Positions 30,548 to 38,580 of a stretch of DNA of 64,000 nucleotides are shown piece by piece (the first letter of the stretch is position 1; every line of letters begins with the position of its first letter). A model generated the notes under the pieces. That model searched no databases. It worked only from the letters and a program-made list of their open reading frames with translations, and was not told the DNA's origin. Both the position numbers and the translations under genes were made by a program. Source of the DNA: Thioalkalivibrio sp. XN279 (GTDB lineage: Bacteria > Pseudomonadota > Gammaproteobacteria > Steroidobacterales > XN24). The stretch is from assembly GCF_011089885.1 (NCBI RefSeq), contig NZ_JAANBD010000007.1, forward strand, positions 1-64,000, written 5' to 3'.

Positions 30548-30588
30548 GCGGGGTCTCCTCGGGAAGCCGTGTTCTCTGGGGGCGCATT

Positions 30589-32898
30589 CTACCTCTCCCG
30601 GGCAGCGGCTGCGGCGCATTCGACCACCTGGCCGAAGGCAATGGCGGCATCGTTGGCCGGCAACCTGGCGGGGAGGGCGAGGGGGACGCCCACGGCCTTG
30701 AAAAGTGCCTGCATGCGCTCGGCCAGGATGCGGTTCTGCAGCACGCCGCCGGTGGCGCCTACGCCGGCAACGGCCGCATCCGCACTCACCGCGCGGTAGA
30801 TCGCCACCGCCGTCAGCGCCAGGCTTTCGTGGAACCACGCCGCACGGCGGGCCAGCGGCAGGTCGGTATCCTGCAACGGCGCGAGCAACTGGGCCCAGTC
30901 CGCGCGCAGCACGCCGTCCTGATCGAGACCGAGGGGCAGCGCGCAGGCCTCGCCCGGCTCCATCCCCGTTGCCGCTGCCTCGAAGCGCATCGGGCCTTCA
31001 CCCTCGTAGCTGGCGTGCAGGCAGGTACCGCTCAGCGCTGCGGCGGCGTCGAACAGCCGGCCCACGGCCGTGGTGGCCGGCGTATTGAGGTTCCTTTCCC
31101 AGGCCGCGCGCGCCAGCCCGTCGGCGTCGGGGCAGCCGGGCCATGTCACGGCCGCCTCCCAGCACATGGCGGCGGCGCTGCGCCACGGCTCGCGGCCGGC
31201 GCGTTCTCCCCCGGGCAGGCGGAAGGGGCGGAAGCTCGCCACGCGGCGCCAATGCCCGGGCTGGCCGAGGAAGGCCTCGCCGCCCCAAAGGGTCCCGTCG
31301 CCGCCGTAGCCCACGCCGTCCCAGGTGAACACCAGCAGGGGTCCGCTTGCCGGGACCTCCGCCGCCAGCGCTGCGGCATGAGCGTGATGGTGCAGCACCT
31401 CCTGCAGCGGCAGGCCCTGGCGGCGCGCCCAGCGGGCGGTGGCGTAGCCGGGGTGGGCGTCGCAGACCAGCGCCTGGGCGCGGACACCGTACAGCGCCTG
31501 CAAGTCGGCGGCGACCTGCTCGAACACCTCCATGCTGCGCTCCGAGCCCATGTCGCCGATGTGCGGCGACACCACGCAGCGGTGTTCCCAGGCCAGCGCG
31601 ATGGTGTTCTTCATGTGCGCGCCCACGGCCAGCGTCGGCCGGGGCACCGGTACCGCCAGCTCGATCTCCGCCGGTGCGCCGCCGCGCCCGATGCGCAGCG
31701 GGCGCAAGGCCCCGGCGCTGCGTCGCCATACCGGGTCGTCGGCCGGGCGGACGATGGGACGGTCGTGGTGCAGGCAACCCGCAACGAGGTGCGCCAGCCG
31801 TTCTTCCACTTCGTCACCGCAGGTGAGTACCGGCTCTCCGCTGATGTTGGCCGAGGTTGCCACCAGCGGTCGCCCGAGTGCGTCGAGCAGCAGCGCATGC
31901 AGCGGACTGTAGGGCAGCATGACGCCGAGTTCCGCCAGGCCGGGCGCGAGTTGTTCCGACAGCGTCCCGCGGCACCGCGCGAGCAGCACGATGGGTCGCT
32001 GCGGTGAGAGCAACAGGGCGGCTTCTTCCGCGGTCGGGGTGGCGGCCTGGCGTACCCGGTCGAGTCCGTCGGCGCCCTCCAGGGGAAACATCACCGCCAG
32101 CGGCTTGGTGGGACGCGGCTTGAGGCGGCGCAAGCGGGTGATGGCCGATTCATTGGCGGCGTCGCACACGAGGTGGTAGCCGCCGATGCCCTTCACGGCG
32201 ACCAGGCACCCTGCCGCGATGGCCTCGATACAGGCCGCCAGTGCCTGTTCCCCCCGGGCCTCGGCTGCCGCATCCGCCCCGGCGGACCAGCTCAGTCGCG
32301 GACCGCAAGCCGGGCAGGCCACGGGCTCGGCATGGAAGCGCCGATCGGCCGGGTCGCGGTACTCCGCCAGGCAGGCCGCGCAGAGCGGGAAAGCGTCCAT
32401 GGAGGTGTTGGGCCGGTCGTAGGGCAGGGCGCGGATGATGGTGTAGCGCGGGCCGCACTGGGTGCAGTTGATGAACGGGTAGCGAAAACGCCGGTCGGCC
32501 GGGTCGTTGAGCTCCGCCAGGCAGTCGTCGCAGGCGAAATAATCCGGCGGCACGAAGATGCGCGGCGTGGCGCCGGCGGCGCTGGGCAGGATGGCGAAAC
32601 CCTCCGGGGCTTCACCTTCCCATGGCTCGCTGCGACGGATGCGCGGCGCAGCGATCGCCGGCGCCTCGCTCACCACCTCGCGCGCGAAGTTCTCCACGGC
32701 CTGCAGGCGCCCGCACACCAGCACCTCGACCTCGCCCACCGTGTTGCGCGCCCAGCCCGACAGGGCGTGCCGTTGCGCGAGGCGGTAGAGGAAGGGGCGG
32801 AAGCCGACGCCCTGGACCTGGCCGGTGATCCAGAGACGGCGGCCGGCGCTCAGGCCACCTCCCGCGTCCGCACGCCGTTCGACCACCAGATCCTGCAT
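30589..32898 (-). CDS. hypF: Carbamoyltransferase HypF
   Basis: A 769-residue multidomain enzyme. In order: an acylphosphatase domain (RLWITGQVQGVGFRPFLYRL), two zinc-finger-like units (CDDC...CTQCGP and CAAC...CPACGP), a YrdC-like ATP/carbamoyl-phosphate domain with KGIGGYHLVCDA, and a Kae1-like C-terminal domain with HHHAHAAALAAE. It uses carbamoyl phosphate and ATP to carbamoylate the HypE C-terminal cysteine. The ATG at 32898 follows GAGGG and gives a normal length. The gene therefore overlaps the end of hypD by 49 bp in another frame. Confidence 0.96.
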   Translation of the reverse strand: MQDLVVERRADAGGGLSAGRRLWITGQVQGVGFRPFLYRLAQRHALSGWARNTVGEVEVLVCGRLQAVENFAREVVSEAPAIAAPRIRRSEPWEGEAPEGFAILPSAAGATPRIFVPPDYFACDDCLAELNDPADRRFRYPFINCTQCGPRYTIIRALPYDRPNTSMDAFPLCAACLAEYRDPADRRFHAEPVACPACGPRLSWSAGADAAAEARGEQALAACIEAIAAGCLVAVKGIGGYHLVCDAANESAITRLRRLKPRPTKPLAVMFPLEGADGLDRVRQAATPTAEEAALLLSPQRPIVLLARCRGTLSEQLAPGLAELGVMLPYSPLHALLLDALGRPLVATSANISGEPVLTCGDEVEERLAHLVAGCLHHDRPIVRPADDPVWRRSAGALRPLRIGRGGAPAEIELAVPVPRPTLAVGAHMKNTIALAWEHRCVVSPHIGDMGSERSMEVFEQVAADLQALYGVRAQALVCDAHPGYATARWARRQGLPLQEVLHHHAHAAALAAEVPASGPLLVFTWDGVGYGGDGTLWGGEAFLGQPGHWRRVASFRPFRLPGGERAGREPWRSAAAMCWEAAVTWPGCPDADGLARAAWERNLNTPATTAVGRLFDAAAALSGTCLHASYEGEGPMRFEAAATGMEPGEACALPLGLDQDGVLRADWAQLLAPLQDTDLPLARRAAWFHESLALTAVAIYRAVSADAAVAGVGATGGVLQNRILAERMQALFKAVGVPLALPARLPANDAAIAFGQVVECAAAAARER

Positions 32899-33953
32899 GC
32901 GCCCTCGTCCGACACCATGCACGGGCCGACCGGCGTGCGCGGCGTGCAGGCGCTGCCGTAGATGCGGCACTGGTTCGGATAGATTTTCCCCAGCACCACG
33001 CGCGCGCAATCGCAGCCCTTCGGCATGAGCCCGGCACGCTTGCGGTCATGGGCGCCGTAGTCCGGGAAGTGCAGTCGCGCGTCGCGCGCCGCCAGGTGCG
33101 GCTGCAAGGCATAACCGGAGGCCGGGATGGTGCCGATGCCGCGCCAGTTGGCGTCGACCACGGCCATGGTCTCGTCGAGGAAACGGCGCGCCGTCGGGTT
33201 GCCGCCGGGTCGCGCCACCTCCGGATAGCAGTTGTCGAGGAAGCATTTGCCCTCGACCAGCTGGCGCAGCACGGAATAGGTGGCGGCGAGCAGGCTCTCC
33301 GGGTGGAAGCCTGCCACCGCCGCCGGCAGCTTGTGCTGGTCCACCACGAATTCCCATTCCTCCGGCCCCATCACTGTCGCGACGTGGCCGGGGGCGATGA
33401 GGGCGTCGAAGCCCCGATCCTCGGACTCCAGCAACATGGCCACCGCGGGCCAGGTGAGGCGGCCCGACAGCAGCACCATGAGGTTGTCCGGCGGGCCGGC
33501 GGCCAGCATGGCGGCCACGGGCGCTGTGGTGGTCTCGAAGCCGGCGGCAAAGAACACCACGCGCCGGCCCGGGTTCTCCCTGGCGATCTGCACCGCTTCC
33601 ATGGGCGAAGCCACCGGCCGCACGTCGCCGCCGGCGGCCTTGGCCTGTTCCAGGCTGCGTGTTTCCTTGAGCGGCAGGTTCACCGGTACGCGCAACATGT
33701 CGCCGAAGCTGACCACGATCACCTCGGGATCGTGCAGGGCGATCTGCATGGCGTGATAGACGTCCTCTTCCGGACACACGCAGACGGGGCAGCCGGGACC
33801 GGGGATGAGTTCAACTTGCGGCGGCAGTGCGTCGCGCAGCCCCGCCATGGAGATGGAGCGCTCGTGCCCGCCGCAGACGTTCATGACGCGCACACGGTCC
33901 GGCAGGGGCAGGGCGCGGATGCGCTCGAGCCACTCCCGCGCCGTGGCGCTCAT
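32850..33953 (-). CDS. hypD: Hydrogenase maturation factor HypD
   Basis: A 367-residue Fe-S scaffold protein. Diagnostic segments are VMNVCGGHERSI, GPGCPVCVCP, AAGFETTTAPVAAML, the CFLDNCYPEV loop and the C-terminal cluster region MPKGCDCARVVLGKIYPNQC...ACTPRTPVGPCMVSDEGAC. HypD with HypC assembles the Fe(CN)2CO moiety. Its ATG overlaps the hypB stop (ATGA) and its 3' end overlaps hypF, so translation of hypB-D-F is likely coupled. All expected cysteines appear to be present. Confidence 0.97.
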   Translation of the reverse strand: MSATAREWLERIRALPLPDRVRVMNVCGGHERSISMAGLRDALPPQVELIPGPGCPVCVCPEEDVYHAMQIALHDPEVIVVSFGDMLRVPVNLPLKETRSLEQAKAAGGDVRPVASPMEAVQIARENPGRRVVFFAAGFETTTAPVAAMLAAGPPDNLMVLLSGRLTWPAVAMLLESEDRGFDALIAPGHVATVMGPEEWEFVVDQHKLPAAVAGFHPESLLAATYSVLRQLVEGKCFLDNCYPEVARPGGNPTARRFLDETMAVVDANWRGIGTIPASGYALQPHLAARDARLHFPDYGAHDRKRAGLMPKGCDCARVVLGKIYPNQCRIYGSACTPRTPVGPCMVSDEGACRIWWSNGVRTREVA

Positions 33954-34918
33954 GAGCGTGCGCCTCCGCCGGTTTCGCCTGCATGGTCGTGGTCGTGCGC
34001 ATGCGCATGCTTGTGCTCATGCTTGTGCTCATGCTGGTGCCGGTGCTGATGCGCGTGTTCGTGTTCGTGCGCGTGCGAATGGTCGTGGGCGCCGCCGGCG
34101 GGATTGGCTGCGTGCAGCCGGGCGCCCTCGGCCTGGATGGCCGGGCGGCGCGTGGTGCCGGCAGCGACGCGGGCGCGCTGCGCCTCGAGTTCGCCGTCGA
34201 TCCAGTCGATCCACTCTTTGATGCCCAGTCCTTTGCGCGGTGCCGCATGCAGCACCGGGGCCGCAGAGCCGACCAGGCGCAGGGCGCGCTCCGCCTGCGC
34301 AGTGTCGAAGTCGTCGAGCACCGCGAGCAGGTCGGTCTTGGTGAGCAGCATCAGGTCGGCGGCGCGGAACATCACCGGGTACTTGGCCGGCTTGTCGTCG
34401 CCCTCGGTGACCGAGAGCAGGGTGACGTTGAGGTGCTGGCCGAGGTCGAAGCTCGCCGGGCAGACCAGGTTGCCGACGTTCTCGATGAACACCAGGTCGA
34501 CGCCGTCGAGGTCGAGCCGGTGCAATGCCTCGTGCACCATGTGGGCGTCGAGGTGGCAGGCGCTGCCGGTGGCGATCTGCACCGCTTCCACGCCCTTGGC
34601 GCGGATGCGCGCGGCGTCGTTCTCCGTTTCCAGGTCGCCCTCGATGACGACGATGCGGTACTTGTCGCCGAGCGCGTCGATGGTGGCCTCGAGCAGGGCG
34701 GTCTTGCCGGCCCCGGGTGAAGACATCAGGTTCAGGGCGAGGATGCCACGGGCATCGAAGTGCGCGCGGTTGTGCGCGGCCTGGTGATCGTTCTCGCTGA
34801 GCAGGCTTTGCAGCACAGTCACCGCGGCGCGGCCGTCCTCGGTCTGGGCCAGGCGGCCGCCGGGAGACACGAGGTGCCGGTTGCCGTCAGTGATGTTGCA
34901 GCCGCAGGTATCACACAT
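33950..34918 (-). CDS. hypB: Hydrogenase nickel-incorporation GTPase HypB with a C-terminal His-rich tail
   Basis: A 322-residue protein beginning MCDTCGCNITDGN, the N-terminal high-affinity CxxCGC nickel site. The SIMIBI GTPase domain follows: P-loop MSSPGAGKTALLEA, Walker B-like EGDLETENDAARI, the CHLDAHMV metal-site segment, ENVGNLVCP and the base-recognition motif TKTDLL. The protein ends in a 35-residue stretch with 18 histidines alternating with other residues (codons 34087-33983). In HypB proteins with a His-rich store it normally lies near the N-terminus, so the C-terminal placement is unusual. It hands nickel from HypA to the large subunit. Confidence 0.96.
   Translation of the reverse strand: MCDTCGCNITDGNRHLVSPGGRLAQTEDGRAAVTVLQSLLSENDHQAAHNRAHFDARGILALNLMSSPGAGKTALLEATIDALGDKYRIVVIEGDLETENDAARIRAKGVEAVQIATGSACHLDAHMVHEALHRLDLDGVDLVFIENVGNLVCPASFDLGQHLNVTLLSVTEGDDKPAKYPVMFRAADLMLLTKTDLLAVLDDFDTAQAERALRLVGSAAPVLHAAPRKGLGIKEWIDWIDGELEAQRARVAAGTTRRPAIQAEGARLHAANPAGGAHDHSHAHEHEHAHQHRHQHEHKHEHKHAHAHDHDHAGETGGGARS
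33983..34087 (-). repeat. Low-complexity tandem repeat encoding the HypB His-rich tail
   Basis: 105 bp (35 codons) in which CAC or CAT alternates with Glu, Lys, Ala, Gln, Asp or Arg codons. Six-base units such as CACGAG are repeated imperfectly. Such a tract is prone to slippage, so tail length may vary between strains. It encodes a likely nickel-storage region. Confidence 0.9.
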
Positions 34919-34965
34919 GGGACGCTCCGATGGGCGGTCGAAATCGAAACAAGACTCTATAACAT

Positions 34966-35328
34966 TTACGCGCCGGCGTCGGCCGGCGCCGCGAGTTCCA
35001 CCGACTCGAGCAGCATCTCCGTGCCGGACACCGTGCGCACCCGGTAGCCGCCGCAGGCCGGGCAGAGCATGCGGTTCGGCGCCGCCTCGCCGCTGGCGCC
35101 GCACTCGTTGCATTGCACGACCACCGGGGCCGCGGTGATGGCCAGCTCGGCGCCCGCGGCGATGGTGCCGGCGGCCGCGAGCGGAAAGGCATGGCTGAGC
35201 AGCGCCGCCTCCACGCCGGACAGCGGGCCGATGCGCAGGCGCACCAGCTCGACCCGGCCGCCGCCATTGGCGGCAGAGACGGCCTCGAGCTGCTGCACCA
35301 GGGCCTGGCAGACGGAGAGCTCGTGCAC
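34966..35328 (-). CDS. hypA: Hydrogenase maturation nickel metallochaperone HypA
   Basis: A 120-residue protein starting (GTG) MHELSVCQALVQQLE, where the MHE amide/His forms the nickel site. It has the zinc loop CNECGASGEAAPNRMLCPACGG (two CxxC pairs; cited in part as CNEC and CPAC) and the final ESVEL. HypA delivers nickel with HypB. The gene is 3 bp downstream of hypC and 47 bp upstream of hypB on the same strand, in the common hypC-A-B-D-F-E type order. Confidence 0.95.
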   Translation of the reverse strand: MHELSVCQALVQQLEAVSAANGGGRVELVRLRIGPLSGVEAALLSHAFPLAAAGTIAAGAELAITAAPVVVQCNECGASGEAAPNRMLCPACGGYRVRTVSGTEMLLESVELAAPADAGA

Positions 35329-35331
35329 GGC

Positions 35332-35565
35332 TCAGGCGTCCGCGGGATCGCCCAGCATCTGGTCGTAAATCTCCCAGGCCGAGCGGGCTTCCTGCTCCGT
35401 CATCTTCTGGATGGCGTAGCCGACGTGGACCATGACGAACTCGCCGACGTCGACTTTCTCGTCCTGCATCATGAACAGGCTGACGTCGCGCTGCACGCCC
35501 TTGGCCTCGCAGCGTGCCAGGAAGCCGTCGACGGCGACGACCTGCATAGGAATTCCAAGGCACAT
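35332..35565 (-). CDS. hypC: Hydrogenase assembly chaperone HypC/HupF
   Basis: A 77-residue protein with the diagnostic N-terminus MCLGIPMQVV, whose cysteine binds the Fe(CN)2CO precursor and the large-subunit precursor. The core GEFVMVHVGYAIQKM and the end EIYDQMLGD also fit the family. It is first in the hypCABDFE run. The divergent hydrogenase protease gene starts 148 bp away, and that gap must hold promoters for both directions. Confidence 0.95.
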   Translation of the reverse strand: MCLGIPMQVVAVDGFLARCEAKGVQRDVSLFMMQDEKVDVGEFVMVHVGYAIQKMTEQEARSAWEIYDQMLGDPADA

Positions 35566-35712
35566 GGGGACGGTCCCTCCAAGCTCTCTCTCAGCTGTGC
35601 ACGCTGCCACCGGCAGCCAGCCGGCGCAAGCTCGTAGATGTCCTGATGCGTCTAATTCTCATCTGGTTATGCTGCTGGCGCGGCCACGTTGTCCGGGCCG
35701 GGAGAAAAACAC

Positions 35713-36228
35713 ATGACCGATCAGGCCCATGCGAAGAGCGGCACGCTGGTTCTCGGCGTGGGGAACACCATCCTCACCGACGAGGGTATCGGGCCCTGGG
35801 TGGTGGAACGGCTGCGTGAGCTCAACCCGGAGGCGCCGGGCGTGAACTGGATGGACGGCGGCACGTTGAGCTTTTCCATCGCCGCATCCGTCGAGGACGC
35901 GGAATACCTGATCGTGGTGGACGCCACCGAGCTCAAGTCCGAGCCGGGCACCGTCAAGGTCTTCGTCGACGCCGAGATGGACCGCATCCTGAGCCAGCAC
36001 GGTCGCAGCGTGCACGAGGTGGGCTTGATGGACCTCATGAACATGGCCCGCTTCGCCGGCATGATGCCGGAGCGGCGCGCGCTGGTGGGAATCCAGCCGG
36101 AGATCATCGGCTGGGGCACGGAGCCGAGCGCGCGGGTGGCGGCGGCGGTGCCGGAAGCAGCGCAGGCGGTGGCAGACCTTATCAAGGCCTGGACGGGCCA
36201 GGATATACGGGTGCCAGCTGCACTTTAG
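35713..36228 (+). CDS. Hydrogenase maturation protease (HyaD/HybD family)
   Basis: A 171-residue endopeptidase. The N-terminal TLVLGVGNTILTDEGIGPWVVE contains the first nickel-sensing acidic residue; VVDATELKSEPGTVKV and SVHEVGLMDLM carry the second Asp and the His. The enzyme removes the C-terminal peptide of the large subunit after nickel insertion; the likely substrate is the neighbouring large-subunit product, which ends 15 residues beyond DPCLACAVH. GGGAG precedes the ATG at suitable distance. It is the first plus-strand gene of the hydrogenase cluster. Confidence 0.92.
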   Translation: MTDQAHAKSGTLVLGVGNTILTDEGIGPWVVERLRELNPEAPGVNWMDGGTLSFSIAASVEDAEYLIVVDATELKSEPGTVKVFVDAEMDRILSQHGRSVHEVGLMDLMNMARFAGMMPERRALVGIQPEIIGWGTEPSARVAAAVPEAAQAVADLIKAWTGQDIRVPAAL

Positions 36229-36319
36229 GCCTGCGTGAATTGCGTATTGTGAGCACCACGTGCCCCGCCTAAATTGCTCGCTAACGTATTGAAGCCACTA
36301 TCAAGACTGGCATGGATCG

Positions 36320-36337
36320 GGGTTTTGGGGAAAACCC
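36320..36337 (+). promoter_or_regulatory. Hairpin in the leader of the HupH-like gene
   Basis: GGGTTTT (36320-36326) and AAAACCC (36331-36337) form a 7-bp stem with a GGGG loop, 22 bp before the ATG at 36360. No T-run follows, so it is not a classical terminator. The gap 36229-36359 shows no other clear signal. Confidence 0.4.
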
Positions 36338-36359
36338 GGTCACAGTCGGCGGAGCAGAC

Positions 36360-36785
36360 ATGAGCGGTCTCTCGGGGATTGGGGTCAAGGTGGAGTCGGG
36401 CACGGAACGGCCCGCCGAAGTCTTCGGCAACGCACTCCCCCTCCTGCATGAAATTCGCCACGCGCTGGCCCGCCTCGTCGAGGCCGGCGAGCCCACAGTC
36501 ATTGACGTCCAGAGCATTCCCATGGGGCCCGGCGACATGCAGCGGCTCCTCGACGCACTGGGCGAGGGCGAAGTCCGGGCCGAGATCGAGGCCCTGGGCA
36601 AGACCGTGGTCCGTGAGACGCGCTATTCCGGCGTCTGGATCCTGGAGTACATGAACGGCTCCGGCGGGGTCGCCGGCCGTTTCGTAGAGATCACCTGGAT
36701 ACCCTCGCTGCTGCAGGCGCAGCGCGAGGACGTCGAGGCCGGTCTAAAGGAACTTGGCGACGCCCTGGCGTCGACAGGTAGTTGA
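36360..36785 (+). CDS. HupH/HyaF-like hydrogenase accessory protein, single-domain form
   Basis: A 141-residue protein. The C-terminal half, GEVRAEIEALGKTVVRETRYSGVWILEY...FVEITWIPSLL, matches the repeated domain of HyaF/HupH proteins. Those proteins are about twice this length and contain two such units, so this looks like a naturally short form. The family is needed for maturation of the small subunit or its Fe-S clusters. GGAG lies 6 nt before the ATG at 36360. It stands 53 bp before the small subunit gene, in the same orientation as the structural genes. Confidence 0.75.
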   Translation: MSGLSGIGVKVESGTERPAEVFGNALPLLHEIRHALARLVEAGEPTVIDVQSIPMGPGDMQRLLDALGEGEVRAEIEALGKTVVRETRYSGVWILEYMNGSGGVAGRFVEITWIPSLLQAQREDVEAGLKELGDALASTGS

Positions 36786-36838
36786 AGCCAACCGAAGCGT
36801 CCTGTGCGTTGAGGCAGGGCAGTGCGGAGGAGCACAGC

Positions 36839-37903
36839 ATGGCAGCAAGCAAAACCGTAGGCGACGTCCTCCGGGCGAACGGAGTCAGCCGTCGCGGATT
36901 CATGAAGTTCTGCGCGGCCACCGCGTCCATGATGGCGTTACCGCCCAGCATGGTCAGCGCCGTCGCCGCGGCAATAGAAAAGGCCCGTCGCCCTTCGGTC
37001 ATCTGGCTCCCGTTCCAGGAGTGCACCGGATGTACCGAGTCGCTGACGCGCTCGCACGCGCCGACCGTGGAAGGGCTGATATTCGACGCCATCTCGCTCG
37101 ATTATCACCACACCCTGCAGGCGGCCGCCGGCCAGCGTGCCGAAGACGCCATGCACCAGGCGATGAAGGAGAACTACGGCAACTACCTGTTGCTGGTTGA
37201 CGGCTCCGTTCCGACCGAGGAATTCGAGTCGCATTCCTGCACCAACGGCCATTCGCACCTGTCGATGCTGAAGGACGCCGCCGCCGGCGCCGCCGCAATC
37301 GTGTCGGTCGGCACCTGCGCCGCGTTCGGGGGCATCCCCCGGGCGAATCCGAACCCGACCAAGGCCGTCGGCGTGCGGGACATCATCAAGGACAAGCCGA
37401 TCATCAACGTGTCGGGCTGCCCGCCGATCCCCACCGTGATCACCGGCGTGCTGGCCCACTACCTGACCTTCGGCACCATCCCGGAGCTCGACCACCACGG
37501 CCGGCCGCTGGCGTTCTTCGGCCAGAACATCCACGACCGCTGCTATCGCAGGCCGTTCTACGAGCGTGGCCAGTTCGCCGAAACTTTCGACGACGAAGGG
37601 GCGCGCAAGGGCTACTGCCTGTACAAGCTGGGCTGCAAAGGGCCGGTCACGTACAACGCCTGCGCCACGCTGCGCTGGAACGACGGTGTCAGCTGGCCGG
37701 TGCAGTCCGGGCACGGCTGCCTCGGCTGCTCCGAGCCGGATTTCTGGGACAAGGGCAGCTTCTACCGGCCGTTGTCGGCCGCTTACTGGGGCGACGCCAA
37801 GACCGTCGGCATCAGTGCCGCAGCAGGTGCCGCAGCCGGCCTGGCCGCCGCCGCTCTCGCGCGCGGCAAGCAGAAGAAGGCGCAGCAGGAGGAAAAGGCA
37901 TGA
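36839..37903 (+). CDS. hynS: [NiFe] hydrogenase small subunit (Isp-type, group 1)
   Basis: A 354-residue precursor. The twin-arginine signal SRRGFMKFCAATASMM directs export of the folded heterodimer. The proximal cluster motif ECTGCTES, VGTCAAFGG, VSGCPPIP, the medial and distal cluster cysteines (DRCYRR, GYCLYKLGCKGP, CATLRWNDG, GHGCLGCSEPDFWDKG) are all present. An Ala/Gly-rich C-terminal helix (SAAAGAAAGLAAAALARG) with a basic tail provides the membrane anchor. GGAGGA lies 7 nt before the ATG at 36839. The stop overlaps isp1 (ATGA). The symbol follows the hynS-isp1-isp2-hynL clusters of purple sulfur bacteria. Confidence 0.93.
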   Translation: MAASKTVGDVLRANGVSRRGFMKFCAATASMMALPPSMVSAVAAAIEKARRPSVIWLPFQECTGCTESLTRSHAPTVEGLIFDAISLDYHHTLQAAAGQRAEDAMHQAMKENYGNYLLLVDGSVPTEEFESHSCTNGHSHLSMLKDAAAGAAAIVSVGTCAAFGGIPRANPNPTKAVGVRDIIKDKPIINVSGCPPIPTVITGVLAHYLTFGTIPELDHHGRPLAFFGQNIHDRCYRRPFYERGQFAETFDDEGARKGYCLYKLGCKGPVTYNACATLRWNDGVSWPVQSGHGCLGCSEPDFWDKGSFYRPLSAAYWGDAKTVGISAAAGAAAGLAAAALARGKQKKAQQEEKA

Positions 37904-38580
37904 ACGAGGGACTGTACTGGCAGGGCATGTCGCTGCTCGACTTCGCCCGGGGCCCTGCATTGCGCTGGGCCGTGATTATCTTCGTGGTCGGCCTCATATG
38001 GCGCATCACAGCGCTGCTGCTGGCCTCGCGCAAGCAGCTCGAACCCACCAAGGGCTCGGCCACTTCGGGCGGCATCAAGACGCTGCTGACACGCTCCGCA
38101 CCCGCGCACGAGCTGGAGAAGAACATCGTCTTCCAGCACTACTCGGGCTATGCGTGGCACATCGGCATGTTCGTCGTGCTGCTGTTCTTCGCGCCGCACA
38201 TGCTGTTCTTCAAGGACATCCTCGGCTTCGGCTGGCCGACGCTGCCCAACCTGTTCATCACCTTCTTCAGCTTTGTGACCATGGCCATCCTGCTGGTGCT
38301 GCTGGCCCGCCGGTTGATGAACCCGGTGCTGCGCCAGATCTCCACCATGGATGACTACATCAGCTGGATCATCGCCTTCCTGCCGTTCCTGACGGGCGTG
38401 ATGTCCTTCACGCACATCACCTTCGGGATGCAGTACGAGACGGTGCTGGCGTTGCACATCCTGAGCGTCTGCCTGCTGCTGGTGTGGTTCCCGTTCGGCA
38501 AGCTGATGCATGCGATCTTTATCTGGCCGTCCCGGTACAAGGTTGGGGCTGCCTTCGCACGGAGAGGGGTACGGGCATGA
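37900..38580 (+). CDS. isp1: Isp1, cytochrome b-type membrane subunit of the hydrogenase
   Basis: A 226-residue integral membrane protein with five likely helices (WAVIIFVVGLIWRITALLL; HIGMFVVLLFFAPHMLFF; LPNLFITFFSFVTMAILLVLL; WIIAFLPFLTGVMSFTHITF; TVLALHILSVCLLLVWFPFG). Histidines in helix regions (QHYSGYAWHIG, HITFGMQ, ALHIL, LMHAIF) can ligate two b haems, like the NarI/DsrM family. It would receive electrons from the small subunit and pass them to quinone or to Isp2. It overlaps both neighbours by 4 bp, so small subunit, Isp1 and Isp2 are translated as a coupled set. Confidence 0.9.
   Translation: MNEGLYWQGMSLLDFARGPALRWAVIIFVVGLIWRITALLLASRKQLEPTKGSATSGGIKTLLTRSAPAHELEKNIVFQHYSGYAWHIGMFVVLLFFAPHMLFFKDILGFGWPTLPNLFITFFSFVTMAILLVLLARRLMNPVLRQISTMDDYISWIIAFLPFLTGVMSFTHITFGMQYETVLALHILSVCLLLVWFPFGKLMHAIFIWPSRYKVGAAFARRGVRA

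Noticed and set aside
27719-30799. Long plus-strand open frame opposite the EF-G-like, SAM hydrolase and hypE genes
   Set aside because: It spans three recognisable minus-strand genes, has no domain and shows shadow-frame composition.
33983-34087. Repeat tract in hypB as a CRISPR-like or intergenic repeat array
   Set aside because: The six-base periodicity is entirely explained by alternating histidine codons in an intact frame.
35660-35712. Sigma-54 promoter before the hydrogenase protease (TGGCGCG)
   Set aside because: The -24-like TGGCGCG is present but the -12 TTGC element is missing at the required spacing.
36250-36290. Sigma-54 promoter in the gap before the HupH-like gene (TGCCCCG...TTGCT)
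   Set aside because: The -24 GG is absent and the spacing is 2 bp too long.
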